From NCBI GenBank assembly GCA_012656075.1, contig JAAKBF010000018.1, positions 496,001 through 560,000 on the forward strand: a DNA stretch of 64,000 nucleotides. The letters are read 5' to 3'. Position numbers and translations under genes: made by a program. This DNA is from Phytophthora hibernalis (taxonomy: Eukaryota > Oomycota > Peronosporomycetes > Peronosporales > Peronosporaceae). Positions 1 to 10,806 of this stretch are shown here, piece after piece. Position 1 is the first letter of the stretch. Every line of letters begins with the position of its first letter. Under the pieces are notes generated by a model. The model saw nothing but the letters and a program-made list of their open reading frames with translations. It searched no databases and was not told where the DNA came from.

Positions 1-1
1 C

Positions 2-91
2 GAAAGCAGCGACAGCGAGGATGAAAGTGACGGATGCAGCGAAGATGAGAGCGACGACTATAGCGACAGCGAATATAACGATGAGGAATAA
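2..91 (+). CDS. 3' end of an acidic, Ser/Asp/Glu-rich protein (partial)
   Basis: From base 2 one frame reads 29 codons made almost only of Ser, Asp, Glu and Tyr, ending at TAA 89-91. This bias is kept in one frame only and is typical of acidic, CK2-type phosphorylated C-terminal tails. The rest of the gene lies left of the window, so no function can be given. Only the composition is seen; that it is a true CDS end is inference. Confidence 0.5.
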   Translation, partial: ESSDSEDESDGCSEDESDDYSDSEYNDEE

Positions 92-604
92 AAACATTGC
101 TGGTGACAGGAACAAAAATATCATGGTGACCACGACAATGCTTTTTATGATGACAGTGACAAAAACAGAAATGGTGACAACTCGGTGGACGGGAAAATAT
201 ATTGTATTGGTTAAGCTTCTACGTTTCTGGGCATAGGAGAAACTGCACGTTTAGTGCGCGCGATGCATGGGGAGTACGACCGTGCCGTCGTTCCGCAAAA
301 GGAATTGGGGTTTCGATTGCGGCGGGGTCGTGCGCGAGTGGTTCGTTTGGGGGGTTGGGTGCGTTGGCTTTTGAAAGTCCTCGTCACGTTCTTTCGAATT
401 TGACGGTTGAACAGCTTTTCTGTGTAGTCATCAGCACCCGGGTGGCCCAGTCGTCTTGCCTATAGCCCAGCTAAGATGTGACAGCAACACTTCAACTTGT
501 TGTATAACTTGCACCCACATACACACTTTTCAATATCCACGATCCACTCACTCTCCGGCATGGACGTAATGTGAGCAAACCATAGAGACCAAGATACAAC
601 ATCT

Positions 605-645
605 TTGTAAAGCCGCGCTGCGCGGGCTCTCCGCTCGCGAACGAG
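605..645. repeat. Two adjacent short GC-rich hairpins
   Basis: CCGCG-CTG-CGCGG (613-625) is followed by CTCG-CGAA-CGAG (634-645). Both are perfect but short stems inside otherwise AT-richer DNA downstream of the MULE transposase. A similar string of mini-hairpins occurs at 5924-5993. They may be part of a dispersed repeat; function unknown. Confidence 0.4.
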
Positions 646-779
646 AAGTGCTTCACCAAGTATGAGTGTCCCTTCAGCTTCCTATGTAGTTTCTTCGGTG
701 GATACTCGAAAAGATTCGTCGATAGCCAAACAAAGATCCTCAAGCTCTTCTGATTATTGTGTACTCTGATCCTCAACCT

Positions 780-1837
780 TCAGTAGCTGCTTGACGCGAC
801 ATAGAGTGGGATTGTCTGTGGAAAAACAGAAATCCGTCCGTTAGCGATCATCGACGATGCACACTTAGTGATCAGGGTGGTTGCAGATTGGATATCACTT
901 TCAGGTTGTGGTGTACTTTTGCGTGCGTCACTTATTACGGTGAACGTGACGGTTAGCAGTCGTTGCATGTGATACCTGTGTCGGCCCGTGTATTTTTCCA
1001 ACACAGCGTTGAACGTCTCGCAAGGATTAGTTGTTGTTGCGTATCCAATTGGCGTATGAAAAACCTGCCACCGCCAAAACCGGCTATCAAGCCACTGCTC
1101 AGAGAAGTACTTGATGAAAACCTCCAGCTCAGGTATCTTACGCCAGTCCGCGAGAACCTCCTCTTTCTCGATGTAATAAGCTGTCATATTGTCCGTGTAG
1201 TGAATACGAATGATCCCGTCCATAACCGCCTTCCGATGTTCTGCTGACAAATGTTTCGTTCGCTTACGCACATTATGCATGACGTGAAAGAAACACATCA
1301 GGTAGGTAGCCGCTGAGAATTTGTTCACCAGTTGAAACCCGTTGAGCTGAGCATCCTCTGCATCCCCACGACATCATCAATAGGGAGGGTTACTGCTGGG
1401 CATACTTGCTTGACCATCCGCACAAGGGCACTTAGGCACATTGCGTATTCCTTAGCTGTCCGACGACTGACGACAAATATTGCAGCAAGTTGATACGATC
1501 GGGAGGCGTCTGAAAATTCACATGTGATGATTGGATAACCCAGATCACTCAGCTTGAATGTTGCATCAGCGTGAAATAGAGTAAAGCGACCTGCTGATGC
1601 GTATTCAATACTAGCTTCGACGAGGGCAAGACTTGATACTCCGACGATGAACGAATCCGCGTATGTGCCCTTTCCAACCTTAGCATGTCCACTTGCAGCT
1701 TCACTATACCCAAAGCAAAATTCCTTCGTGAGATTCCCAGTAGGATCGAAGGTATTCTTTCGCACGATCTCTCTGACTGCTTTAACTGAGTTCTTGGTTC
1801 CTCGAAGAACGCGTAAGTACTTGGCGCAATTGGACAC
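780..1837 (-). mobile_element. MULE (Mutator-like) transposase, one frame break
   Basis: Two minus-strand ORFs (1325-1837 and 780-1328) together read as a MULE-type DDE transposase. The upstream part has FHADATFKL, where the Asp fits the first catalytic residue, and a Cys/Ser-rich sheet region. The downstream part has CFFHVMHNVRKRT and NPCETFNAVLEKY, where the Glu fits the last catalytic residue. The frames join after VTLPIDDVVG if one G is added to a GGGG run near 1375, so the break may be a sequencing error. No SWIM zinc finger or terminal inverted repeats were recognised, so element ends are unknown. The N-terminal part upstream of 1837 is missing or beyond recognition. Confidence 0.7.
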
Positions 1838-2579
1838 TTGAGTTAGCGTAGATCATGACGTATGCATAATACAGCTCGGACAGCAACACGTTCTTCCTTG
1901 CCTCTATGAACCACTTACTCTGTTTTTCGCTCAGCTTCATGGGCAGGGCTTCCTAAAAAAACTCTTGCAATTATAAGGAAGACACTCGATGAACTAAATA
2001 CTGGCATATCGCTTAAACAAAGGAGAAATACATTATTGCATGCACCAGCTTCCAGAAAAAGTATTGCATAATATTCCAGCCAAATCTGCTTACCCGCCGT
2101 CTGAACCGTCGCTAAATTGAGAAAGCGGCGATTCATCTTGAGAAAAAGGATATTCTCCAGTTGTGCCAGCGACATAGCTTGTCAGAGAGAAGACCGACCT
2201 ATCACACCTTGGCTGGAATTGTTTTCAGCAATGTTGGAAGTCGGCAGAATATACTGCACCGGCTCGTATCTGTTCGGATAAAAAAATATGGCTTACCTCG
2301 GTTGATGATGATCCAGTATCTTCCGATTCTTGAGTACTTGCTCGGCGAAACTTAGTTTCTAACCTTACCATGAGCTCTAGTCGACTGCGTAGGAATTGGA
2401 ACTTGCGATACAAACGGAGCCAATGCCGCGATGAATTCGTGAGTCAATCGGCAAACTTCTCCATTTTGCACATGTAAGCACGCCTTTTTTCGCTGAAAAC
2501 TCGACAATAGGAGCTCGGAGATCTAAATAGCTACCTAGCAACGTATTTTTCAAAAAGAGTGCGTACGTCGGCCAAAGTC
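1838..2579. other. No supported gene
   Basis: The six frames hold only short ORFs without recognisable motifs. The stretch lies between the MULE transposase and the hAT remnant and is probably decayed transposon DNA, but nothing in it can be assigned. Confidence 0.4.
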
Positions 2580-2998
2580 AGACCACGTTCCTCCCTGCAG
2601 CTTCATGTCAGCCGATTTGAAATCTTTCAGTTCTTTTAAAGCATGTGAAGGATCTTTTCATCCAGCGGGGACGGTGCCAGGTCACCATCCGCAGAGTCCA
2701 AAAAGGACTTGGGCTTGAATAATCGCTCCACCATGGCGAACGTGGAGGACATTTGGGTCGCTTGGCAAATGATCGGACGCAGAGATGTGTGTTTACTAAT
2801 GTGGACAACAAAAACTAATAGAAATCATAAATCCTCGATAATGAATAAAACACGAAGTTGCTTACCGTAGTTTCGCCCACTGATTTAGGCCGCAGAGGAA
2901 CTTCATGAGCTCTTTTATCTTGTCCAGGATATTTGAATGCGTCTCCAGATATTTGTTCACTGCGAGGTTCACTGGCGCATCCCACCAAAGGGATACCC

Positions 2999-3335
2999 CA
3001 CGCTTAGAAGGAGAGGAGACGGAGACCGATCTCATAAAATAAGAGGGAGATTTAAAACCTCGAGAGATCGTCTCTCGAGGTTTTACGTCTCTTGGTCCCC
3101 GTATATAAGGGAGACGCACTTTACTGGGGGGCGAGAGATTCTCGTGAGTGCGGGGTGGGCAACTGAAATGGCAACTCACAGCAAAGAGGTGATCTTTGGA
3201 GATTGTAGTTTCATCTCAGGTTTCGAGAGATTCGGGAGAGGAGACGATAGTACCGATAAAACCGTCTCCCTTTTCGTGGAGGAGGAGGTAATACCGGTAA
3301 AACCGTCTTCATGCATGTTGTCTCCTCCGAGGCGT
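2999..3335. mobile_element. Nested MITE with 9-bp target site duplication
   Basis: The 9-mer GGGATACCC occurs at 2990-2998 and again at 3336-3344, exactly flanking this 337-bp segment. The segment starts (C)ACGCTTAGAAGGAGAGGAG and its far end, reverse-complemented, starts ACGCCTCGGAGGAGAC, giving imperfect terminal inverted repeats. Removing it and one duplication copy rejoins the host hAT reading frame as KLGIP-LVGCAS. Inside are a perfect 15-bp-stem hairpin (3053-3085) and a direct repeat of ACCG(A/G)TAAAACCGTCT (about 3254 and 3294). It has no coding capacity. A 9-bp duplication suits a Mutator-type non-autonomous element; that family label is inference. Confidence 0.75.
3053..3085. repeat. 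Perfect 15-bp-stem hairpin inside the MITE
   Basis: TAAAACCTCGAGAGA (3053-3067), loop TCG, then its exact reverse complement (3071-3085). Such a stem would fold strongly as RNA or single-stranded DNA. It lies near the left end of the nested MITE, followed by a TATATAA box-like sequence at about 3103. Confidence 0.8.
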
Positions 3336-4060
3336 GGGATACCCAGCTTTGTAGCGATGGTGCTATTTACCAAACAGTTGACACCAACCAGGAAGAGATC
3401 ACTGTCAATATGTCTCATCGCTGGCTTTAATATGGCGGTGATATATCCGTCTGCATCGTGGTGAGGATCACTACAACACGCCTTCTTGTCCAGATGTGGG
3501 GTTATTGCCAGAAGTACAGTCTCTGGCTTGCCATCGTCCCAAAAAACCGAAAGACCCCACGTAATGTACACTTTTGAAAGACATCCGTCAAAGACTAAAC
3601 CGAATTTAGCAGTAGGGAATCACTGGGTATACGCAGCATGACGAGGCACAACGCAGTCATGTAGAGGATCAGCGTATCCTCATATATTGGTTCCAATAAA
3701 GTGTAGCGTCGAGTCAGCACATTTTCATAAAATGAAAGTGGCAGGTTCGCGCAGACGAGCAACTCAATCCAACCAAACAAGTTTGAGCTCTTCGTGTCGC
3801 GAAACGACATGAGCGTGCCTTTGCTTTCGCCTTGAAATAGGCGAGGGTGTCATTGTAGTCGGGATGCTGCGATAGGACGTGACTAATTAGGTTGGTATAG
3901 CCTCGTTTGACGTCTTACTTACGCTGGATGCCGCACCGACAGCGGTGGTAGCTCACACACTAGTCGTTCTCGCCGAGAATGGGCTTGAAGAAGATGTCGC
4001 AGATCGCTTTATTGAGAAGCGAGACGTCTGTGGGCTTTTTGGAGATTTGAGAGTGTCCAT

Positions 4061-5916
4061 GCTTAGCGATGAAGCTGATAAATGAGCTCGATGAACACTG
4101 TGTGTACAAGCAGCAGGGCTCGAATGGTTGGCTCTAGAGACAGCTCCGAACTTTACTAAATGCTGTCTTTTGCTTGGCTTAAAATATTATTTCGAAAAGA
4201 CAAATGGTAGGTATTTGGGCATGTTTTTGATTTTGACAATGAAATTTTTTGGGGGTGCCAACACCGAAATAAGTTATTGCATGGGCACAACAGACGCCCT
4301 GAAATACAATCTTTTATGGTAAACATGGTCATTATTGATATTTCCATATATATGTTTTGGAAACCTGTTAACGGATGCCAATGTTGAAGGTATTAGCTCA
4401 TCTACAAACGACGAATGCCGTTTTTGGTTTTATTCGTCACTGTAACCTACTATTGTTGTGCTTCATAAATTTAGAATCCATAGTTTTGGCATGTTACAAA
4501 ACCACTTCAACAATAAAGAAGTTGCATGAGAGTATTTGCGTGTACGTACAGATTAGTGAAGTAAAAGGCTTTTCGGAAACCATTCCAAGTCCAAGGTTTT
4601 TCCTCAGCCGAAAAGGATGATGCCTTGTATTGTTTTCTTGGCCGTCCGTTCTCTCCTAGTAGTCGTGGTCGCCCTTTAGGGTGACGTGTCTCTGTTGGGA
4701 CCATACCCAAATGGCAAATGGAACGTGAATCATTGGTTAGTGAGGTATATACCCCGCCAGAAGAGGAATGCATTCTGGGTGGAAGAGCCGTGTATGCGAT
4801 GACAGAGAGTGCACAGATACCTCTCCAGCTCGTTATTCTATTGGCTAAATGGCAGTGTATGCGATGACAAGTACAGAAGTAGTATGCGACGACTAAGATT
4901 ATTACGAGTCTATTGTCACAAAGGCTGTGGAGGCTGCTAACGAATTTTCTCGCCAAAAAGACAGCTAGTCGCCTACAAACTTTGAACGGCCGCTCAAGGT
5001 TGTCTAGTAGTTGCTCGAGCTCCAGCAGGTGGTACTGCAACTCGTCCAAAAATATTCGACATCCACCAAGATCCAAAGATTGCACAGCGTACGGGATCTT
5101 CGCCTATCGACGGTCTCCAAAATTGTGAAAGTGCGTCGTGCGTGCTTGTGCGATGTCATGTGCCACCTACACAAGTACACTGTTTGACTGTATTTGAACA
5201 TCGTCTAGTCCCTCAACGACGTGCAGCTCAACTTCATAGTCTTGCCCCCTCAATAGCCAATACCCGGACGCTCCAGCCGTGACGATGCGTCTACATCACT
5301 GCCTGGTTCGCTCCCGCGGTGTCGTCACGCCCGTGGATTGTTGCGACCGATGACAAGTAGTGCTGCTGAGCTGCTGAGCTAGTGCATTTAGTGCTACCGC
5401 TGCAGAACTGGATGCAGCAGACTGCTGACACTGCTGACCCATTTAGGGCCAAATATCTACAAGATTGCTTACCAAATAGTGAATTTAAGTAAATGGTAGC
5501 CAGCTCTATTTAGACCTCCTTTTGCAATTGCCCACACATAACCTCGTCAGAGCATCTCCAACGGTAGTGCAAAGTACAAAAGCGATAGGGCAAAGTGAAG
5601 GCGAAATATACTGTGTGTACGCATACACTACCGCAACTTTCGCTGTCCACGCTTGGACCTATCAGACAGATTTCTTGCGTCCGCTCGGAGACATCACGAA
5701 TCAGCAACATACAAAAACGCAGTAAGTTGTAGTGACTCTTCCAGGGTGCGGGGTGTTTACAGTATCCCTGTTAATTCTGAAACGTCATCAAACAAAACAT
5801 GCCTCGTTTTATGGCATACACGGATAAGGAGAGCCTTTCTAAATATGAGAGTGACTGTGTACCCCGACTTGAGCATCCCCTTCTATATTTGAGTCCGGAA
5901 GTGTATAAACGTTGAG
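4061..5916. other. No supported gene; decayed DNA
   Basis: The longest ORF is on the minus strand (4507-5085). It contains the phrase RPRLLGENGRPRKQ, which resembles basic linkers in transposon proteins, but no domain is recognisable. A short CTGCTGA-rich low-complexity patch lies near 5357-5440. Nothing else can be supported. Confidence 0.35.
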
Positions 5917-5923
5917 CCTTACC

Positions 5924-5993
5924 CCGCGAGAAGCGCGGTATTAAGGGGTTAGCACGCAGCGAGCGAAGCTCGGTAGGGTCTGCCCGAAGCGGG
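5924..5993. repeat. Run of three mini-hairpins with GAA-type loops
   Basis: Three consecutive perfect short stems are seen: CCGCG-AGAAG-CGCGG (5924-5938), CGAGC-GAA-GCTCG (5960-5972) and CCCG-AAG-CGGG (5983-5993). All have purine loops containing GAA or AAG, spaced by about 10-20 bases. They resemble the pair at 613-645. Role unknown; possibly part of a dispersed oomycete repeat. Confidence 0.5.
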
Positions 5994-6278
5994 TAGGGCT
6001 GTTTGGTTTCCAGCGAGGGGTGGATTTCAAATGTCAACTTATCCGGTCGTGTATAATGCGACACGAATGGTCATAAATCCGACGGGATGGTTACACTAAC
6101 ACGGCTATTGCAACACCTAGTCGGGGACAGCATGCAATATTTAAAAATATTGCGCTCGTTTTGCCAATTTGATATTCTAGGGGGTTAGAGTTTAGGGTAT
6201 TACTAAATGAGGGTCCAACATACAAACGCTTTTCGGCCAATCCTGTTCAATTTGGACCTCGTCCTGGCCTAAGAAAAT

Positions 6279-7117
6279 ATGTCGGAAGAGGAGGCAGGCC
6301 AGGTCGTCGCCAGCGAGCGGGAGTCTGCGCTGGATCGAGACGTGGAGACGTTCCCTGCTGACAGGACGGAGGACGAGTTCGTGCAGTTCCTGAGCATGCA
6401 GGGGTCCAAGAAGCTGCGCTCGACCTGCACTCGACTGCAATTGAACCCGCAGGCCCGTCAGACCCAGAACTGCAAAGATGGCTACATTGAGTTACTGACC
6501 CAATACCGACGCGCTCGGTTGCGCGGGGAGGTATTTACCGGTTACACGAGGGTTAGGGAAAAAGGCAACTTGCTGTGGTTGAAGGTGAAAACCGGACCAA
6601 ACACTGCGGGTTTCGACTGGCGAACGTGTTGTTTAGCGCGTCCTTCTACGGTAAAATGGGGTTATCCGGTGCATTACCTGCAACGGGGTTGACAGTGGCT
6701 TCCGTGGACGGTCGATCCACGTACTGGCGACAAGTGGCGGCGGTATTTGCGAGCGATAATGCGCAGTTCGATGGGTTGGTGGGTCCACCTGGTCGGTATG
6801 ACGGAATCGACCCGAGAATGGCTCCGCCGCACACTTCAGCCAAGCTTTGCACCATTTGGAAGGACATGACGATGAGGTACGAGGTTCTCCTGACGAGGTG
6901 GAGACAACTGGGCACCGACAAGGCGGACTTTTCACACTTCTGCGGAGATTTCCTGGAGGTGCGGTACTTGCACGAGTGGCTGCAGATTCGGCCGATTGTA
7001 GTGGGGCAGGAACAAGCGAGGCCATTGAAGAGAGCGAGAATGAGGGTGGATGACGTTGTTTCGATTGATCGTTCGGAGGAGGGAGAACGCCAGAGCATTT
7101 TACGGTTGAGTGAGGTG
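6279..7117 (+). pseudogene. Oomycete dispersed gene family (SAP-like N-terminus), 5' part, cut by copia insertion
   Basis: The first frame (6279 to about 6570) has an acidic N-terminus, then a helix-rich SAP-like stretch (KKLRSTCTRL to ELLTQYRRARL). The second frame (about 6575 on) has TKHCGFRLANVLFS, GIDPRMAPPH, LCTIWKDMTMRYEVLLTRW and a FCGDFLEVRYLHEWLQ segment. I recognise this order from a large oomycete-specific family of unknown function often found among transposons. One frame break lies near 6560-6600. The coding frame runs into the copia element: the LTR supplies the in-frame TGA (7121-7123) just after the AGGTG target copy (7113-7117). A candidate 3' part of the same gene lies at 17614-18016 on the other strand. 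Confidence 0.6.
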
Positions 7118-7429
7118 TATTGAGGGTTACCGGTTTGGTATCGGTTATTGACCGTGAACCGGTTAGCCCGAACCGGTCCAATCCGAACCCACGATGATTA
7201 CGGTGATTACGGTAAGTCGATTACGCCACCAAGGATTGGACGAGTAGAATGATTGGACGCAAGCTGCGTGTCTATGTGGTAGGCTAGCTAAAGTAACTCC
7301 GATCAATCAATCACTTTCGAATCTTCCTTCTTCCCCTCAAGTGGTCAAGTGTCCTCGCTCCGGTCTCGTCCAGAGTGCTGTCCTCCCTCCGCTCCGTCAA
7401 GCTTCGTTCAAGATCCATACCTTCCATCA
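7118..7429 (+). repeat. 5' LTR of the copia element
   Basis: This 312-bp LTR begins TATTGAGGGTTACC and ends CCTTCCATCA. Its start is shared with the copy at 10807 and its end with the reversed copy at 18017. The start was chosen at TAT because the 5-bp AGGTG before it (7113-7117) is also found beyond the other LTR end. The tRNA primer site follows directly. Confidence 0.8.
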
Positions 7430-7442
7430 GGTTATGAGCCCA
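7430..7442 (+). promoter_or_regulatory. Primer binding site matching the anticodon arm of initiator tRNA-Met
   Basis: GGTTATGAGCCCA directly follows the 5' LTR. It is complementary to the anticodon stem-loop of eukaryotic initiator tRNA-Met (GGGCTCATAACC), not to the tRNA 3' end. Priming by an internally cleaved half-tRNA is known for Drosophila copia and yeast Ty5; here it is inferred from the match. Confidence 0.7.
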
Positions 7443-7448
7443 AGCACC

Positions 7449-10400
7449 ATGTCCTCTGCCAACGATGCCAGCACCAAGGTCTCCATCGACAAGTTCAACG
7501 GAGACAACTACGCGACGTGGAACCGCTACATGCGTGGCGTGTTCCTGACCAAGTCGGTGTGGCAAGTCGTGAACCGGGAGACGACGCCAAGCTTCACGGA
7601 CTCGCGGGCCAGGGACGACTACGTCAAGTCGAGCAACATCGCGTTCGGACTGATGCTGCTCCACATGGACGCGGACTACCACCATGTGGTCGACGACTGC
7701 GAGGAAGCGTGGGTTGCGTGGTCGCGCCTGAAGACGCTGTACGGTGGATCGCAGAAGGCTGGTCGCATCTACTTGAAGCGGCAGCTCTTCAGCATGGAGA
7801 TGTCGGAAGGCGGGAATGGGAACCATCGTGGAACGAGTGGTTCTGCCCAACGGCGACGAGCGCGAGATCGAGATCAAGAACGCGCTGTACGTGCCGGACA
7901 TGAGCAAGAATCTGCTCTCGGTGCCGCAGATCAACAAGCACGGCAAGTTCCAAGTGGTGTTCGACGGCACCAACATGCACGTTTCGCGCAAGGGTTCGAA
8001 CCAAGTGGTGGCGACGGCGGACCTCGTGGATGGCCTCTACTGGCTTCGGACGCCTCAGCGATCGACGAATGCGGCGACAAGTGGAAGAACAGTCGACCTG
8101 CACGCGCGTATGGGTCATGCTCCGGTGGAGGTGCTTCGCAAGATGGTCGACAACAACATGATCAAGGACGCGAAGGCACCCTCCAAGTCGAGTGGACCAA
8201 GCATGTGTCGCGGTTGCCAGCAAGGGAAGATGGTCCAAAACCGTTTCAAGCAACCGTGACAAGCGTCGCTATGACACGTTTGAGCTGCTCCACTTCGACA
8301 TCTGCGGACCCATGGAGAAATTCTCGCTTGGCGGCACTGCTGATCGTGGACGAAGCCAGCGGATGCATGAAGGGTTTCTGTCTGCGTGCCAAGTCGGAGA
8401 GCGAAGATTGCATCAAGAAGTACATCACCAAGGTGCAGACGCAATTCGGCAAGAAGGTCAAGTTTGTGCGACACGACGGAGCTCGTGAGTTTGCGACCAA
8501 CTCGCTCAAGGCCTTCTACGAAGATCAAGGCATCGAGCAGCAAACCACGGTCCCGTACGCGCACCAGACCAACGGCACAGCAGAGCGCGCCATCCGGACC
8601 ATCGTCACGATCGGCCGCAGTATGTTGCACCATGCCAAGCTGGACAAGTGTTTCTGGGCTGAGGCGGCGATGACGGCCAAAATCGGCTGCCGTCCCCAAG
8701 ATCGAGCACAAGACTCCGTTCGAGATCGCGCACAAGTCCAAGCCAAGTGTCAAGCACATGCGTGTATTTGGCTGCCGGACGTACGTTTTGACTCCGAAGG
8801 AAAAACGACTCAAGTGGGACCCCAAGGCTCGCGCCGGACTGTTCCTCGGTTACGAAGAAGTGTCCAAGGCGTATCGACTTTATGACATCGAGGCGGGGCA
8901 GGTGGTTATCAGTCGCGATGTTAACTTCGATGAGTCGACCTTTGGACTTTCGCCGCGGATTTCCGATGAAGATGTCGATGACCTGAACCTCGACTCGCTC
9001 GACATTGAAGATAATGGTTCTCCGCAGACGGACTACAAGCAGGCGGGAAAGCGCAAGAATCGCTCAAGTGAAGACGATGAATCTGTGAGAAGACCGCGCG
9101 CTGTACGTCACCGAGTTGGACTGGAAGAAGCGAGCGCGCCGGACAACTCCTCGCCACATGAAGATGAAGAAGAAAAGTCTGGGGACCAAGATGAAGACTC
9201 GACGCCTCACGTGTTTTGGCGTGCAAGTGCCAACACTGTTGAAGCTGCAGTGGATCTCTCGGAGCCAAAGACATTCCAAGAAGCAGTGAACGGTCCGGAC
9301 CAAGTGCACTGGCGCAAGGCGATTCGTGCAGAGCTCAAATCGATGCAACTCCGTGGGGTGTTTCGTGCTGCCAAGCTGCCCAACGGACAACGCGCCATTG
9401 GAACCAAGTGGGTGTTCAAGATCAAGCACAAAGCGGACGGATCCATCGAGAAGTACAAGGCGCGCCTCGTGGCCAAGGGTTTCAAGCAGAAGTACGGCAT
9501 CGACTACACGGAGACGTTCTCGCCGGTGGTCAAGTACATGACGTTGCGCATGGTCATCGATACTTTGGATGGCCCCTCGACCAACTCGACGTGGTGACCG
9601 CATTCCTGTATGGGATAATGAAGGAACTAGTGTTCTGTGTGGTCCCTGAAGGTGTTGAGCTGGATGGCGACTTCGACTGCCTGGAATTGGTGAAGGCGAT
9701 CTACGGTCTCAAGCAAGCTTCGCGCGTGTGGAACGAGACCTTCGACGAGTTTGTGTGCTCGATTGGGTTTCAAGTGTCGGCCTTCGATCCGTGCCTCTAC
9801 ATCAAGGTCGTGGACGGTCACTGCGTGCTCGTGCTAGTGTACGTTGATGACGTGCTGATTACCGGGAGTTCGCCCGAGCTGATCTCGCGCACGAAGACGG
9901 ACCTGAAGACGCGCTTCGAGATGACCGACAGCGGCAAGTGTACGTTTGTTCTTGGGATCGAGCTGGTGGACGGCCCGGACGGCAGCGTGACCATGTGTCA
10001 GCGGCGATATGTGGACGACATCCTCAAGCGCTTCGCCATGGACGAGTGCGAGGCCGTGGTGAGTCCAGTGGACATGAGCACTCGACTGGTTCCAAGCGAC
10101 GCGGCGACCAAGGTCAACGCCCCATTTCGCGAAGCTGTTGGTGCCTTGATGCACCTGATGACTGCCACGCGCCCGGACATCGCGTACGCCGTTGGCTATG
10201 TGTCGTGCTTCATGGAGAACCCCAAGAAGAGCATTGGGTTGCGGTCAAGCGTATTTTCGCTACCTGCAAGGCACCAAGACGCATGGCATCTGCTTCAAGC
10301 CGGGCGACAAGATCGACTTTCGTGGCTACTCGGACGCGGACTGGGCCGGCGACCTGGCAGACCGCAAGTCGACTTCGGGCTACACGTTCATGCTACTCGG

Positions 10401-10764
10401 TGCGCCTGTGAGCTGGGGCAGCAAGAAGCAGTCAAGTGTTTCGCTATCTACGAGCGAGGCGGAATACATCGCGCTGAGTCTGGCGATCCAAGAAGGAAAA
10501 TGGATTCATCGCCTGCTGTGTGAGATCCCTGCTGCTGCCAACGAGACTGGCCCCGAACTCAAGATCCGCGAAGATAACCAGTCGTGCATCAAGATGACGA
10601 AGAACCCGGTGAACCACGGCCGCGCCAAGCACATCGACATCAAGTACCACCACATCCGCGATGAAGTGAAGCGCGGTGAAGTGAAGCTCGAGTACTGCGA
10701 AACTTCTGTGATGCTGGTGGACATCATGACGAAGGCGCTTGCGGACCTCGCCACATGGATCTGA
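7449..10764 (+). pseudogene. Copia gag-pol polyprotein with internal deletion and frame breaks
   Basis: The gag start is ATG 7449. A UBN2-like gag segment runs to about 7803 and then jumps straight into the end of the protease/pre-integrase region ([17 protein letters not shown]...CRGCQQGK), so the gag zinc knuckle and protease active site are missing. Integrase shows [17 protein letters not shown] and [11 protein letters not shown] as the D, D, E triad. Reverse transcriptase shows [19 protein letters not shown] and YVDDVLITG. RNase H shows GYSDADWAGD and STSEAEYIAL, ending DIMTKALA. Frame changes occur near 8260, 8340, 8690, 9590 and 10240; some may be base-loss sequence errors, but the gag/protease deletion is not. 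It cannot mobilise itself. Confidence 0.85.
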
Positions 10765-10797
10765 CGACGGCTCTCGGCATTCGTGGGACTTCGCATT

Positions 10798-10804
10798 GAG
10801 GGGG
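10798..10804 (+). promoter_or_regulatory. Polypurine tract of the copia element
   Basis: GAGGGGG lies three bases upstream of the 3' LTR start (TATTGAGGG at 10807). Position and composition fit the plus-strand primer of LTR retrotransposons. Confidence 0.7.
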
Positions 10805-10806
10805 CG

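Larger units (their letters stand above)
2600..4060 (-). mobile_element. Decayed hAT-like (BED zinc finger) transposase
   Basis: Read on the minus strand in pieces, the order of hAT-like motifs is preserved. An N-terminal segment (about 4055-3960) gives ICDIFFKPILGEND. A BED-like zinc-finger remnant (about 3955-3840) gives RCRCGIQRK, then GYTNLISHVLSQHPDYNDTL. Next come FGWIELLVCANLPLSF (3810-3600), LFLVGVNCLVNSTIATKLGIP (about 3400-3340), NLAVNKYLETHSNILDKIKEL (about 2980-2890), and TQMSSTFAMVERLF with LDSADGDLAPSPLDEKILHML (about 2790-2650). At least one in-frame stop and several frame changes show the copy is dead. It is interrupted between GIP and LVGCAS by the MITE at 2999-3335. This is an inferred reading; a protein-profile search would settle the family. 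Confidence 0.7.

Noticed and set aside
5357..5440. CTGCTGA-rich microsatellite as a coding poly-Leu/Gln tract
   Set aside because: Units are irregular and every frame is soon closed by stops.
6191..6197. Telomere-type TTTAGGG unit
   Set aside because: Only one unit with GTTAGAG before it; no tandem array, so not a telomere or interstitial telomere tract.
7311..7991. Minus-strand 226-codon ORF over the copia LTR/gag
   Set aside because: Shadow of the gag frame; no motif, and the plus strand carries clear copia proteins.
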